Below are positions 52,683 to 62,109 of a stretch of DNA of 64,000 nucleotides, one piece after another (position 1 is the first letter of the stretch; each line of letters starts with the position of its first letter). The notes below the pieces were generated by a model. That model ran no database searches, was not told the DNA's origin, and saw only the letters and a program-made list of their open reading frames with translations. Position numbers and translations under genes: made by a program. This stretch comes from Fluviicola sp. (GTDB lineage: Bacteria > Bacteroidota > Bacteroidia > Flavobacteriales_D > Crocinitomicaceae). The stretch spans positions 1,178,001 to 1,242,000 of the forward strand of contig NZ_JBCNJT010000002.1 of NCBI RefSeq assembly GCF_039596395.1. Reading direction: 5' to 3'.

Positions 52683-53381
52683 TTAGCCCTGTATCGCGGC
52701 AAGAATAGCCGTGAGTTTGTTCTCATCCGGAAGCAGCAATGTTTCTTCGAAAGCCGTTCCCGATTCGACCGTAACTTTGGATGTTCCGGAAAAATGAATG
52801 GCATCCACTCCGGTTGCTTTGAGTTCGGGGATCAATTCTTCACTCACGCCGCCGCCGGCCATGATCTCAATGCGTCCGTTTGCATACGAAACAAGCTCTT
52901 TGAGGCGATGCATGCCATGTGCGACACTCAGATCGGAACCGCTGGTTAAAATGTGCTTAAAACCCAGTTTAATGAGTTGGTCCATTGCCGTTTTCCAATC
53001 AGCTACATGATCGAAGGCCCGGTGAAAGGTGAAATCGACATTTGGAGCGGTGCGTTTCCAGGTTTCAAGTGCTTCCAGGTTCAATTTGAAATCTTTCGTT
53101 AAAGCTCCGACAACCAAACCGGTAATTCCTGAATCTTTCAGTTCCAGGATCTGGTCACGCATCACCACGATCTCATCGTAGTTGTAAACGAAACCGCCCG
53201 CGCGAACGCGGATCAATGCATGCTGTTCCAGGTGAAAGGTATTGTGGATCCAGGAAACCATGGCTTTCGACGGCGTGAGTCCGCCTTGCTCCAGTGCAAT
53301 GCAGGTTTCAATGCGGTCTATCGGTTGTTTGCTGACAATACGTGCAGCTTCCAGGGTTCCTGTACAAATTTCTATTTTCAT
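52683..53381 (-). CDS. cutC: Copper homeostasis protein CutC
   Basis: A 232-residue TIM-barrel protein of the CutC family: KIEICTGTLEAARIV, CIALEQGGLTPSKAM, LIRVRAGGFVYNYDEI, FHRAFDHVADW and IMAGGGVSEELI are all conserved. The family was named for copper sensitivity; a direct copper role is doubtful. The ATG at 53381 overlaps the stop of the hexosaminidase by four bases (ATGA), so translation is coupled; an earlier start would overlap more. It is the last gene of a three-gene operon, which might link it to amino-sugar metabolism rather than to copper (inference). Confidence 0.92.
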   Translation of the reverse strand: MKIEICTGTLEAARIVSKQPIDRIETCIALEQGGLTPSKAMVSWIHNTFHLEQHALIRVRAGGFVYNYDEIVVMRDQILELKDSGITGLVVGALTKDFKLNLEALETWKRTAPNVDFTFHRAFDHVADWKTAMDQLIKLGFKHILTSGSDLSVAHGMHRLKELVSYANGRIEIMAGGGVSEELIPELKATGVDAIHFSGTSKVTVESGTAFEETLLLPDENKLTAILAAIQG

Positions 53382-55582
53382 TTGGTCAGAATAATTTCGT
53401 TGATAAATGTCCACGGTGTAAAACCTGCGCCGGTTTGCCCGGGAGGAATCAATTCTTTATTGAAGATCGATACCTTCACGTAACGCGCTTTCATTTTTTT
53501 CTTCAATTGGATGAGGTCGCCGGTCAATTTCGATTTTTTAGCCGTTTTGAATTTCCTGCCGTCTTTGCTGAGTTGAATGACAAACCTTTCCGGGCGATAG
53601 ATCCACGATCCCGGATCATTCAGTGTTTCGATTTGAATAGCGGTGAAAGAAGTCAGTTCTTCCAGGTCGAGTGTAAATCTGATCGTGTCATTATTGAATC
53701 CGAGCCACTCGTTTCCTTTCCACGGTTTCTTTCCTACAACGCCATCCGTTAACCCGAAATCACCGTTGTGATTGTATTTTTCATGCGGTTCGGTATCAAA
53801 GCGGATGCGTTTTCCCAGGGCCAGGTGCGAAGTAAAGGTATAGTCGCATACCCGCAATTCCTGGTCGCCGATATTGGAATGAACGATGAAACGGTGTTCC
53901 TGCACCTGATCCGTCCGCCCGATAGTGATCCCGGTGACGATTTCATTATTAACGGTAAAAACAACATCCTCTACCGGTTTGATCAAATCAAAGCCGACAC
54001 CCTTTTGGGAAGGCCGGATCTCCAGTTTCGGGTCCAGGAAGGAAGTGGAATACCGCACACCGTCGTTGCGCAACTGTGCCAGGTAGTTTGCGGACAATGC
54101 TTCCACGAAATCCGCGTAGGGAACTTTGCTTTTATTCCACAACACTTCCGCCATGGCAACCAGTCTTGGGAATGCACTGTATTCAACAGCCTGGATAGTG
54201 GGCAGGTATTCCGTCCAGAGATTAGCCTGTCCGCCCAAAATGTAGCGTTTGTATTCATCGTCCAATCCTTTGACCGGATCGAATTGATAGACTTTCTCCA
54301 AAGGAAGATACCCACCGATTGCTAATGGCTCCGAAGGATGCCCGCTCTGGTAATAATCAAAATAACAATAGGAAGTCGGAGTCATGACTACCTGGTGTTT
54401 CAATTTGGCAGCTGCAATTCCGCCTTCCATTCCCTGCCACGACATCACTTGCGCATTCGGAGCGAGCCCGCCTTCCAGGATTTCATCCCAACCGATAATG
54501 GTACGTCCTTTTGAGTTCACGTAGTTTTCGATGTCGCGGATGAAAAAGCTCTGCAGTTCATGGCTGTTGTTCAGGTGATTTTCTGTCATTACCGCTTTAC
54601 ATTTCGGGCATTTCTCCCAGTTGACCTTCGGGCATTCGTCGCCGCCGATGTGGATGACCTGCGAAGGGAAAATGTCGATGATTTCGTCGAGTACATCTTT
54701 CAGGAATGAACGTGTTTTCTCCTGGCTGCAGAAGACATCGTCGAAAACGCCCCAGGTACCAACTACCGGAATCTGCTTTTCCGTGCAGCTAAGTTCCGGG
54801 TATGCAGCAATAGCCGCACTGGCATGTCCGGGCATTTCTATTTCAGGGATGATTTCAATTCCGCGAATACGTGCATATTCCACCAATATCTTCGCTTCTT
54901 CCTGCGTGTAAAAACCACCGTATTTCGTATGATCCCATTCTGCGGGTTGCTTGCTGAAATGACCGATCAGTGTACTGTCTCTCCACGCTCCGACGCTTGT
55001 CAGTTTCGGGTATTTTTTAATCTCGATCCGCCAGCCCTGGTCGTCTGTCAAATGCCAGTGGAACCGGTTGAACTTGAGTTTTGCCAGCTGGTCTATGAAT
55101 TTCATCAGTTCCCGGATGGAGAAAAAGTGACGGCTGCAATCCAGGTGAACACCTCTGTAAGCATACGTGGGTTGATCGGAAATGCGGACACCGGCAATAT
55201 CTTTCGGATTTTGAATCAGCTGGTTCAGGGTTTGAAAGGCATTCCGCAAACTTTCCGTACTGCTGTATTCAATATCGATCCCCGAATTGTTTACCGCAAG
55301 CTGGTACCCTTCGGTATACACAAAGGTCTGGATCTGCTTCAGGCGAATGGTGGCATCCTTCGCTGAACTCAATTCCAGGTGGATGAATTGTCTTCCGAAC
55401 AATTGCTGCAAATAGGGAAACAGTTCGGAGGGAATTTGTGCTTTGTCGACCAGTAAACGGCCGTTGAACACGAATTTATCTGCCGTTTGTTCCACGTTGG
55501 ATGGCTGTGGGAATACGAGGCTGTGCTGAGCTGATAATTGGGTTGTAAAAAAGAACAACAAACCAACAAGCGTAATTTTCAT
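53378..55582 (-). CDS. GH20 beta-N-acetylhexosaminidase
   Basis: A 734-residue exported enzyme that removes terminal beta-GlcNAc/GalNAc. Signal peptide (MKITLVGLLFFFTTQLSAQ), a GH20b beta-alpha domain (~25-140), and a catalytic barrel (~145-490) with YRGVHLDCSRHF, WHLTDDQGWRIEIKKYP, IPEIEMPGHASA and the catalytic pair in HIGGDECPKV (Asp-Glu ~312-313). A C-terminal beta domain (~590-734, TAIQIETLNDPGSWIYRPE) looks like a carbohydrate-binding or F5/8-type module. The start at 55582 follows the phosphatase gene by 5 bases, and cutC follows with a 4-base overlap. Confidence 0.94.
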   Translation of the reverse strand: MKITLVGLLFFFTTQLSAQHSLVFPQPSNVEQTADKFVFNGRLLVDKAQIPSELFPYLQQLFGRQFIHLELSSAKDATIRLKQIQTFVYTEGYQLAVNNSGIDIEYSSTESLRNAFQTLNQLIQNPKDIAGVRISDQPTYAYRGVHLDCSRHFFSIRELMKFIDQLAKLKFNRFHWHLTDDQGWRIEIKKYPKLTSVGAWRDSTLIGHFSKQPAEWDHTKYGGFYTQEEAKILVEYARIRGIEIIPEIEMPGHASAAIAAYPELSCTEKQIPVVGTWGVFDDVFCSQEKTRSFLKDVLDEIIDIFPSQVIHIGGDECPKVNWEKCPKCKAVMTENHLNNSHELQSFFIRDIENYVNSKGRTIIGWDEILEGGLAPNAQVMSWQGMEGGIAAAKLKHQVVMTPTSYCYFDYYQSGHPSEPLAIGGYLPLEKVYQFDPVKGLDDEYKRYILGGQANLWTEYLPTIQAVEYSAFPRLVAMAEVLWNKSKVPYADFVEALSANYLAQLRNDGVRYSTSFLDPKLEIRPSQKGVGFDLIKPVEDVVFTVNNEIVTGITIGRTDQVQEHRFIVHSNIGDQELRVCDYTFTSHLALGKRIRFDTEPHEKYNHNGDFGLTDGVVGKKPWKGNEWLGFNNDTIRFTLDLEELTSFTAIQIETLNDPGSWIYRPERFVIQLSKDGRKFKTAKKSKLTGDLIQLKKKMKARYVKVSIFNKELIPPGQTGAGFTPWTFINEIILTK

Positions 55583-55587
55583 AAAGA

Positions 55588-57678
55588 TCAAAGTTTAATT
55601 CCTACGAGGATGATGTCGTCAATTTGAGGGAAAGAACCTTTCCAGTTCTGAAGGCTCGTTTGCAGGATCGCCTCCTGTTCTCTTGCCGACAGGTGGGTAA
55701 TTTCCAGCAATAATTGCTTCAGGTTCTTGGTCATGAACTTTTTGTTGCGTTCGCCGCCAAACTGGTCGGGGTATCCGTCTGAGAATAAATAAATAGAATC
55801 TCCTTTTTGGAGCGGAATAGTGATTTCATTGAATTCAAAGTCGGAATAATTGTTTCCGCCGATGGACATTTTATCCGGAGCATACTGGATCAGTTCTTTA
55901 TTGCGGATCAGCCAAAGCGGCCTGTTGGCCCCGGCATATTTTACGCTGCTCAAGTCCTTCTCGAAAATACAGATTGCCGTATCCATCCCGTCTTTGTTCT
56001 TAACGGTTTCCAGGTCCTGTTTCAATGATTCAATGATGAATTTATTGACATGATTGAGAATCTGGGAAGAGCTCTCAATGCGTTTTTCCAGGATAGCATA
56101 ATTCAGCCCGTCAATTCCCATCATGCTCATAAAAGCGCCCGGAATTCCGTGGCCGGTACAATCCGAAACGGCAAAAATCTTCTTTCCGCTGTCTGTTTCG
56201 GTGAACCAGTAAAAATCGCCGCTCACGATATCGCGGGGAAGGTACATCACGAAAAACTCCGGGAATGATTGCTGGATGGTTTCCACCTGGGGAAGCCGTG
56301 CCTGCTGGATTTGCAGCGCGTATTCGATGCTGTCGGAAATGTCTTTGTTCTTGGATTCAATTTCCTGGTAAGCCTTTGCAATGAGTTGATTGTCCTTCTT
56401 TTTGCGCAGGAAGGAACGGTAAATGAAGAATCCAAACAGGAAGAGGAAGAAAATAATGACGATCAGGAAGATCTTGAAATTGCGTTCGCGGTCTAAACGT
56501 GCATCCGATAGTTTTTGTTCCTGTTCCAGGGATTTGATCTGTAGCTTGTTTTGTTCGTACTCCAGTTTCGCTGCCATTTCCTGGATGTAATCGCGGTTAT
56601 TGCGCGCATTCACCGAATCATTGGTTTCCGCATAAAGCTCCATGTAATCATATGCTTTCCCGGGATTGTTTTGAGCGCGGTAGATCCTGGATGCCAGATA
56701 ATACCCTTCTGCCAGTTCCGGTGGAAAATTATGGTCTTTTCCCAATGCGATCACTTTTTCAAAAAGCGGCAGTGCTTCGGATAATTTTCCCTGGTCGTTT
56801 TTCACTTTTCCAAGACCGAGATAACCCAGGCACAGGTTATAGGATTCATTCGGAACTTTTACCAGGATGCCGATTCCGTCATTGTATTCCTTTTCAGCTT
56901 CAGACAAACGTTTCAATTCATAATTGAGCAGGCCGGTTGTGATATGGATGGTCCCGATGGCATCCGGAAACCGGTATTTTTTTGCCAGGGCAATCGATTT
57001 CTCACAAGCTTTCAGACCTTTCTCGTATTGTTCGGAAGTCAGATACAGGTTCGCGAGATCATCGTAATTGATAATGATGCGTTTCTTGTTGTCAATTTTA
57101 ATATTGAGATTCAGGGATTTGAGTAAATAGTCTTCGGAAAGTTCGTATTTCTTTTGTCCGAGGTAAATCCACCCGATATTGCGGTAACATTCGGCAATTT
57201 GCGCCTTGTTTTTGGTCTTTTGGAAATTCTTCAGTGCATCGATGTAGTATTCGGAAGCGTGCGTGTAATCACCCGAAAACCAATACAAATTCCCCATGGT
57301 GTTCTGCGCGCGTCCGATGAGCTCTTTGTCTTTCGTTGCTTCTGCAATCTGCATGGCTTCCGTGGTGAGCTTGAAAGCTTTTTTATAGTCGGAATGGGCA
57401 ATTGGCTGGGCGGCATTTAATAATTTCAATACGGCAATACTGTCGCCGGCAGTTGATTTTTTATCGGAACCGGAGATTTTTTTTCCTGCGGGCTCGTCTG
57501 TAACATCTGTCTTTTCTACCGGGTCAATGAGGTTGAATAATTCGATAGGTGAAGCCGGTCTTGGGGTGGTATTGTTCCGGATATCCAGCTCAGATTTAGG
57601 AATTTCGTAAGAAAATGCATCGGATTGGAACACCCAAAGTAATGTAATCACCAATACTATTCCTTTTCGAAGGATCAT
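55588..57678 (-). CDS. TPR sensor with SpoIIE/PP2C-type phosphatase domain
   Basis: A 696-residue membrane protein. Signal peptide (MILRKGIVLVITLLWVFQ), a periplasmic TPR array (~70-360; IAECYRNIGWIYLGQKKYEL, LGYLGLGKVKNDQGKLSEAL), one membrane segment (~400-420, IFLIVIIFFLFLFGFFIY), a coiled coil (~425-460) and a cytoplasmic SpoIIE/PP2C domain (~460-696) with LPRDIVSGDFYWF, FAVSDCTGHGIPGAFMSMMG and YLFSDGYPDQFGG as the metal sites. Such proteins control partner-switching anti-anti-sigma factors, though no STAS or RsbW gene is adjacent. It heads an operon with the hexosaminidase (5 bases away) and cutC. Confidence 0.92.
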   Translation of the reverse strand: MILRKGIVLVITLLWVFQSDAFSYEIPKSELDIRNNTTPRPASPIELFNLIDPVEKTDVTDEPAGKKISGSDKKSTAGDSIAVLKLLNAAQPIAHSDYKKAFKLTTEAMQIAEATKDKELIGRAQNTMGNLYWFSGDYTHASEYYIDALKNFQKTKNKAQIAECYRNIGWIYLGQKKYELSEDYLLKSLNLNIKIDNKKRIIINYDDLANLYLTSEQYEKGLKACEKSIALAKKYRFPDAIGTIHITTGLLNYELKRLSEAEKEYNDGIGILVKVPNESYNLCLGYLGLGKVKNDQGKLSEALPLFEKVIALGKDHNFPPELAEGYYLASRIYRAQNNPGKAYDYMELYAETNDSVNARNNRDYIQEMAAKLEYEQNKLQIKSLEQEQKLSDARLDRERNFKIFLIVIIFFLFLFGFFIYRSFLRKKKDNQLIAKAYQEIESKNKDISDSIEYALQIQQARLPQVETIQQSFPEFFVMYLPRDIVSGDFYWFTETDSGKKIFAVSDCTGHGIPGAFMSMMGIDGLNYAILEKRIESSSQILNHVNKFIIESLKQDLETVKNKDGMDTAICIFEKDLSSVKYAGANRPLWLIRNKELIQYAPDKMSIGGNNYSDFEFNEITIPLQKGDSIYLFSDGYPDQFGGERNKKFMTKNLKQLLLEITHLSAREQEAILQTSLQNWKGSFPQIDDIILVGIKL

Positions 57679-57748
57679 CTGTTTTTATTATTTGCGTCAC
57701 AAATTAAGTATTTATATTTAACCATTCGTTTAAAATTACTTGGTTTTC

Positions 57749-60556
57749 ATGAAAGCATCGATTGGATTTAGTGTTTTGGTTGCGGTATTTTGTGGGTTGC
57801 ACGCTTTTGGTCAGAAGAAAATTTTAGGACCGGATGTCTACAATTCCTGGAACAGAGTGGGTGATGTACAACTTTCCCAGGACGGAAAGTTCAGTGTGTA
57901 TTCGATAAAGCCGTATCGTGGAGATGGTTTTTTGTATTTCGTAAACCTGGAAACGGGGAAGAAAGATTCTGTTGCTCGCGGATATGAGCCTAAAATAGAC
58001 GAAAACGGCAGCTATGTGGTCTTTAAGATCCATCCGGGATTTGACACGCTGCGTAAAGCGGAACTTGCAAAGATGAACAAGGAAAAATGGCCGAAAGATT
58101 CTTTGGGGATCTGGTACTTGTCGAATGGTTCGCTGAAGAAATACGACCAGTTGAAGGAATTCAAGCTTTCTGAAAAAGGCAATGCACTGGCTTTTGTTTC
58201 CAACAAGAACGAATGGCCGAAAGGATATCTCAGTAAAAAAGAAACGAAAAAGGAAGCGAAACGGGAGAAGAAGAAAGGAAAAGTAAAAACGGACGGGAAA
58301 TTACTGACCCTGATTGATCCTGTTTCCAAAGAAAAGAAGTGCTTCCGGCATGTGACACAGTTCGAATTGAGTAAAGACGGAAAGTATGCTGTTTTCATTC
58401 AGCAGGAGAAATTCAAGAAAGATTCGGTGCGTTTGGGAATCTACGATTTCACGAAAAAGGAAGTCTGGAGTGATCAAAAGCGCGTTTCGGAATATGCAGG
58501 AATTACGTTCTCCGGGAAGAATAATACACTACTTGGACTGGCAACGGTGGATACGGCTTCCAATAAACGCTGGTCCTTATTTACGATCAACCCGGAGACA
58601 AAAGCGTTTAAGCAATTGATCGATACATCCATGCAGTTTGAGAATAACGAGGTGTTGTCTTCCAATTTCAAACCGTATCTGAATAATAACGATGCAGATG
58701 TGTTTTTCGGAGTGGCTGACCGTCCGGAAAAACCGTTCAAAGACACGTTGCTGGAAACAGAAAAGTCGAAAGTGGATTTGTGGCACTGGAAAGACAAGCG
58801 CCTGCAACCACAGCAATTGGTGGAATTGAAACGCGATCAGAGCCGGACCAACCTGGCCGTTTATCACCTGAATTCCGGACAGGCAGTTGTACTTGGAAAC
58901 GACAGTTTATACCTGCAAGCTTCCGAACGCTTCAACCAAGAATACATTTTAGCGAGTTGCGATGAAGCTTACCGTTACCAGACCTGGAATACCATGAACC
59001 CGACCAATTACTACCTGATCCGGGTTTCTGACGGAAAGCTTTCTGCATTAAGAGAGAAAGTGTATACGAGAGGATATTTATCCCCGAATGGGAAGCAATT
59101 TGTATTCTGGAACCAGCGCACGAAAGAATATTACCTGATGGATACGGATTCCCAGGTGGAAGCATGCATTACCTGCAGCTGGAATGGGAATTTCTTTGAA
59201 GACAAGAACGGAATGATCGAAGAGGACGATCCGATGGGAATCATCGGTTGGGGGCCAAACGACCGCACGATTTTCGTCCAGGCGGAAAAAGACATTCTTA
59301 CTTACGATGTGGCTTCCAGACAACTGCGTTCCTTCACGAACTATCTGCAAAGCTCGGAGCAGGACACGAATTACAATTATTCGCTCTATAACCTGAATGC
59401 CGATTCCGTATACTTTTACCCGGAAAACCTGGTGTTGACACGTTTCAGCAAACTAACGAAAATGATGGATGTGTACCGCGTGAATGAAGCAGCCGGTAAA
59501 GCTCCCTTCGAACTGATCTCTGGTTCCGGGCACAATTACTTCGGGTTTATCAAGGCGAAGAAAAGCAACCGTATCATTTTCAACCGTTCTTCGAACAGTG
59601 ATTTCCCGGATTTGTTTGCCACAACGAAACCAGGTGATGAGATTTCCCGCATTTCGGTAGCAAATCCGCAGCAAAGCCAATACAACTGGTCTACGGTAGA
59701 ATTGATCAAATGGAACAGCTATTCCGGAATTCCGCTGGAGGGATTGGTGTATAAACCGGAGAATTTTGATCCGAACCAGGAATACCCGTTGTTGGTTTAT
59801 TATTACGAAATGTACTCGGATGAAATTCACAATCACTATGCTCCGAAACCAACCGCTTCGATTATTTTCCCGACGGAATACGCTTCTGCCGGTTATGTGG
59901 TTTTCATCCCGAATATCCGCTATACGGCAGGGCATCCTGCAAACAGCGCTTATGATTGTATTTTGAGCGGAACGGATGCGGTTTTGAAAAAGTATCCGAA
60001 CATTGATTCCAAACGAATGGGATTGCAGGGACAAAGCTGGGGAGGTTACCAAACAGCGCAATTAATCACCATGACCGATCGCTTTGCAGCTGCGATGGCC
60101 GGAGCACCGGTTGGGAACATGTTCTCCGCTTACGGTGGAATCCGTTGGGGATCCGGGTACAGCCGCCAGTTCCAGTACGAACACTCTCAGAGCCGCATCG
60201 GGAAAACCATTTGGGACTCACCGGAATTGTACGTGGAGAACAGCCCGATATTCGGCCTGCCAAAAGTGAAAACACCGTTGCTGATCATGCACAACGACGA
60301 AGACGGCGCCGTTCCGTGGTACCAGGGAATTGAATTGTATACCGGTTTACGCCGATTGCAAAAACCTGTTTGGCTGCTGAACTATAACGGGGATGACCAC
60401 AACCTGATGAAACCTGCAAACAGGATGGATTTGAGCATCCGCATGCGCCAGTTCTTCGATTATTACCTGTTGAATAAACCGGAACCATTGTGGTTGAAGG
60501 AGGGGATTCCTGCGATCCAGAAGGGGAAGAATTACAAATATGAATTGACGGAATAA
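57749..60556 (+). CDS. S9-family peptidase (prolyl oligopeptidase type), secreted
   Basis: A 935-residue protein with a signal peptide (MKASIGFSVLVAVFCGLHAFGQ). A beta-propeller-like N-terminal part (~25-650) and an alpha/beta-hydrolase domain (~660-935) with GLQGQSWGGYQTAQLI (Ser ~763), HNDEDGAVPW (Asp ~851) and GDDHNL (His ~882), a complete triad. It cleaves short peptides outside the cytoplasm. Lys-rich insertions (KKETKKEAKREKKKGK, ~165-180) in the propeller are unusual. A TTG three codons upstream is not needed; the ATG at 57749 starts the signal peptide. It is convergent with the lipoprotein gene. Confidence 0.92.
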   Translation: MKASIGFSVLVAVFCGLHAFGQKKILGPDVYNSWNRVGDVQLSQDGKFSVYSIKPYRGDGFLYFVNLETGKKDSVARGYEPKIDENGSYVVFKIHPGFDTLRKAELAKMNKEKWPKDSLGIWYLSNGSLKKYDQLKEFKLSEKGNALAFVSNKNEWPKGYLSKKETKKEAKREKKKGKVKTDGKLLTLIDPVSKEKKCFRHVTQFELSKDGKYAVFIQQEKFKKDSVRLGIYDFTKKEVWSDQKRVSEYAGITFSGKNNTLLGLATVDTASNKRWSLFTINPETKAFKQLIDTSMQFENNEVLSSNFKPYLNNNDADVFFGVADRPEKPFKDTLLETEKSKVDLWHWKDKRLQPQQLVELKRDQSRTNLAVYHLNSGQAVVLGNDSLYLQASERFNQEYILASCDEAYRYQTWNTMNPTNYYLIRVSDGKLSALREKVYTRGYLSPNGKQFVFWNQRTKEYYLMDTDSQVEACITCSWNGNFFEDKNGMIEEDDPMGIIGWGPNDRTIFVQAEKDILTYDVASRQLRSFTNYLQSSEQDTNYNYSLYNLNADSVYFYPENLVLTRFSKLTKMMDVYRVNEAAGKAPFELISGSGHNYFGFIKAKKSNRIIFNRSSNSDFPDLFATTKPGDEISRISVANPQQSQYNWSTVELIKWNSYSGIPLEGLVYKPENFDPNQEYPLLVYYYEMYSDEIHNHYAPKPTASIIFPTEYASAGYVVFIPNIRYTAGHPANSAYDCILSGTDAVLKKYPNIDSKRMGLQGQSWGGYQTAQLITMTDRFAAAMAGAPVGNMFSAYGGIRWGSGYSRQFQYEHSQSRIGKTIWDSPELYVENSPIFGLPKVKTPLLIMHNDEDGAVPWYQGIELYTGLRRLQKPVWLLNYNGDDHNLMKPANRMDLSIRMRQFFDYYLLNKPEPLWLKEGIPAIQKGKNYKYELTE

Positions 60557-60558
60557 AA

Positions 60559-60590
60559 AAAGGGCACTTCGATTACGTTCAGTGACCTTT
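60559..60590. terminator. Bidirectional terminator between convergent genes
   Basis: AAAGGGCACT and AGTGACCTTT pair with one G-A mismatch, and A and T runs flank the stem. Confidence 0.65.
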
Positions 60591-60628
60591 AAAAGAATAT
60601 TATAAGCAGGCTGAGCGGAGTCGAAGCC
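60567..60628. repeat. TTCGA-GTTCAG / CTGAGC-TCGAA inverted pair
   Basis: CTTCGATTACGTTCAGTGACC (60568-60588; arm only partly quoted) and GGCTGAGCGGAGTCGAAGCC (60609-60628) are imperfect inverted copies of the CTTCGAC..GCTCAG motif. They overlap the terminator and the end of the lipoprotein gene. Confidence 0.5.
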
Positions 60629-61005
60629 TAAATAAACACCGTTTCCTCGGTTGTTTCTTCCTGTTCAACTTTGATGATGCCGTTTCCCACGGCACCACCC
60701 AAGCTTGCTTTTATTTTAAATACGGCGACGCCACACTGCCCCAACTGATAGATATCGTTGTAATTGAATGTGGCCTCACCCTGCTCATTAGTCGTTGCTA
60801 CTTTCGGGTCACGGATTGCTCCGTGATTGGGATTCCCGGAACCTCCTGTATCTTCCCCGATTAATTCCACCGTTGCACCTGCTACCCGACTGTTATTTTG
60901 ATCCATCACATAGATCTTTGCAATCGTATCTTCTTTCTTGCGGCAAGAGCCGATAGTGATGATTGCTGCACCTATTCCCAAAATCAACATTGAACGTGAT
61001 AACAT
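60628..61005 (-). CDS. Ig-like lipoprotein, third of a tandem paralogue set
   Basis: A 125-residue lipoprotein (lipobox IGSCRKKED) with one beta-sandwich domain: KIYVMDQNNSRVAGATVELI (~32-51), a variable loop, GEATFNYNDIYQLGQCGVAVF and a C-terminal TVFI strand. The architecture matches carboxypeptidase-regulatory-like folds used as surface modules. About half of the residues match the neighbouring paralogue (NNSRVAGA, YQLGQ.GVAV, ETVFI). A CRKKED tail after the Cys resembles the signal for surface display (inference). It has its own transcription unit, ending at the convergent terminator. Confidence 0.8.
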   Translation of the reverse strand: MLSRSMLILGIGAAIITIGSCRKKEDTIAKIYVMDQNNSRVAGATVELIGEDTGGSGNPNHGAIRDPKVATTNEQGEATFNYNDIYQLGQCGVAVFKIKASLGGAVGNGIIKVEQEETTEETVFI

Positions 61006-61110
61006 AACAAACTGGTTTAATACTGCAATGTCAACTATAAATAGGGATTAGCGCTTTTGAAATGAATAAAAGCGTGTTGCGGATGTTCCTTTTTGAATTT
61101 TGCGTGAATA

Positions 61111-61142
61111 AAAAACCCCGGCGTTCTTGTGAAGCCGGGGTT
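61111..61142 (-). terminator. Terminator of the first two lipoprotein genes
   Basis: AACCCCGGC, an 11-base loop, GCCGGGGTT and a T run on the minus strand, 21 bases after the second lipoprotein stop. Confidence 0.9.
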
Positions 61143-61163
61143 ATCTTATCTGAGATTCAGCAA

Positions 61164-61547
61164 TTACTGAATAAATACCGTTTCCTGGTTTTCTTTTTCT
61201 TCTTCGATCTTGATGATCGCTTCACCGGTAAGTGCATCTTTTCTTGCTTCGATATTCAGCACCGCTACACCGGCCTGACCCAATTGGTAAACATCATTGA
61301 AGTTGAAAGAAGCAACACCTGAAGCATCGCTCAAAGTTGTATCAAAAAGAACAACCGGCGGTGAATTCGGAACGGTTGATTCTCCTTTCAGTACAACCTG
61401 CGCACCTGCTACGCGTGAATTGTTAGCATCCAGCACGTAAATTAAAGCAGTCGTGTCTTTTTTCTTTCTACAACCTGTAGATGAGAAGACCACACCCATA
61501 CCCAAAACAAGTGCTCCGAAAAATGCTGTTTTAATAAGTGTATTCAT
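61164..61547 (-). CDS. Ig-like lipoprotein, second paralogue
   Basis: A 127-residue lipoprotein (STGCRKKKD) with the same fold as its neighbours: LIYVLDANNSRVAGAQVVLK, ASFNFNDVYQLGQAGVAVLN and a QETVFIQ end. It starts four bases after the stop of the first paralogue, so the two are cotranscribed. No catalytic motif is present. Role unknown; possibly surface adhesion or structure. Confidence 0.82.
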   Translation of the reverse strand: MNTLIKTAFFGALVLGMGVVFSSTGCRKKKDTTALIYVLDANNSRVAGAQVVLKGESTVPNSPPVVLFDTTLSDASGVASFNFNDVYQLGQAGVAVLNIEARKDALTGEAIIKIEEEKENQETVFIQ

Positions 61548-61551
61548 GTTA

Positions 61552-61926
61552 TTATGGTATAATTACGGTGATTACGTTAGTGATATTCTTTCTGCAACGG
61601 ATGTATCCGGATCCTTGTACCTGGTCCTTTTTAGCCAATACATCGAAGTAACCTACCGTTTCTTTCTTTCCGAGTTTTGCGTAAAAATCTTCCATATCGA
61701 AGTAGGCAAAGCCGGATGAATTTGTTTGAACGGTATCTACATATTCAGGAGTTGGCGGATCGGAGTTCACATCTGCAATGATGATCACTTTCGCATTACT
61801 AACCAATTGATTGTCTGATGAACGTACAAAAACTTTTAATACAGATGGGTCTTTCTTACAGGAAGACAATACGATAAGTATCGACATCAAGGAGAAATAT
61901 CCAATATTGCGTACCATTTTGTTCAT
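61552..61926 (-). CDS. Ig-like lipoprotein, first paralogue
   Basis: A 124-residue lipoprotein (lipobox LSSCKKD). The domain pattern is KVFVRSSDNQLVSNAKVIII, a loop, FAYFDMEDFYAKLGKKETVGYF and a final ITNVITVIIP strand. It is the most divergent of the three; the YAKLGK block replaces YQLGQ, but the strand order and lengths match. The only candidate promoter is TATATTTA (minus, ~61963; one mismatch). It leads the operon with the next paralogue. Confidence 0.8.
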   Translation of the reverse strand: MNKMVRNIGYFSLMSILIVLSSCKKDPSVLKVFVRSSDNQLVSNAKVIIIADVNSDPPTPEYVDTVQTNSSGFAYFDMEDFYAKLGKKETVGYFDVLAKKDQVQGSGYIRCRKNITNVITVIIP

Positions 61927-62109
61927 AGTGTTGTTTTTATTTCGATGTAAATATAATCTTTTTGCGTTTATAATCTGATTCTCTACAATTTCGTAACTTC
62001 GTTGCTCGAAAAAGTATGTTTTTAAACATCAAATTAAAAGAAAAAGTTACATTTCCCGTAATTTTTTTTGAGATAGACGTTTAGAAAGTAAAAAGGTTGT
62101 AAAAAAAGA

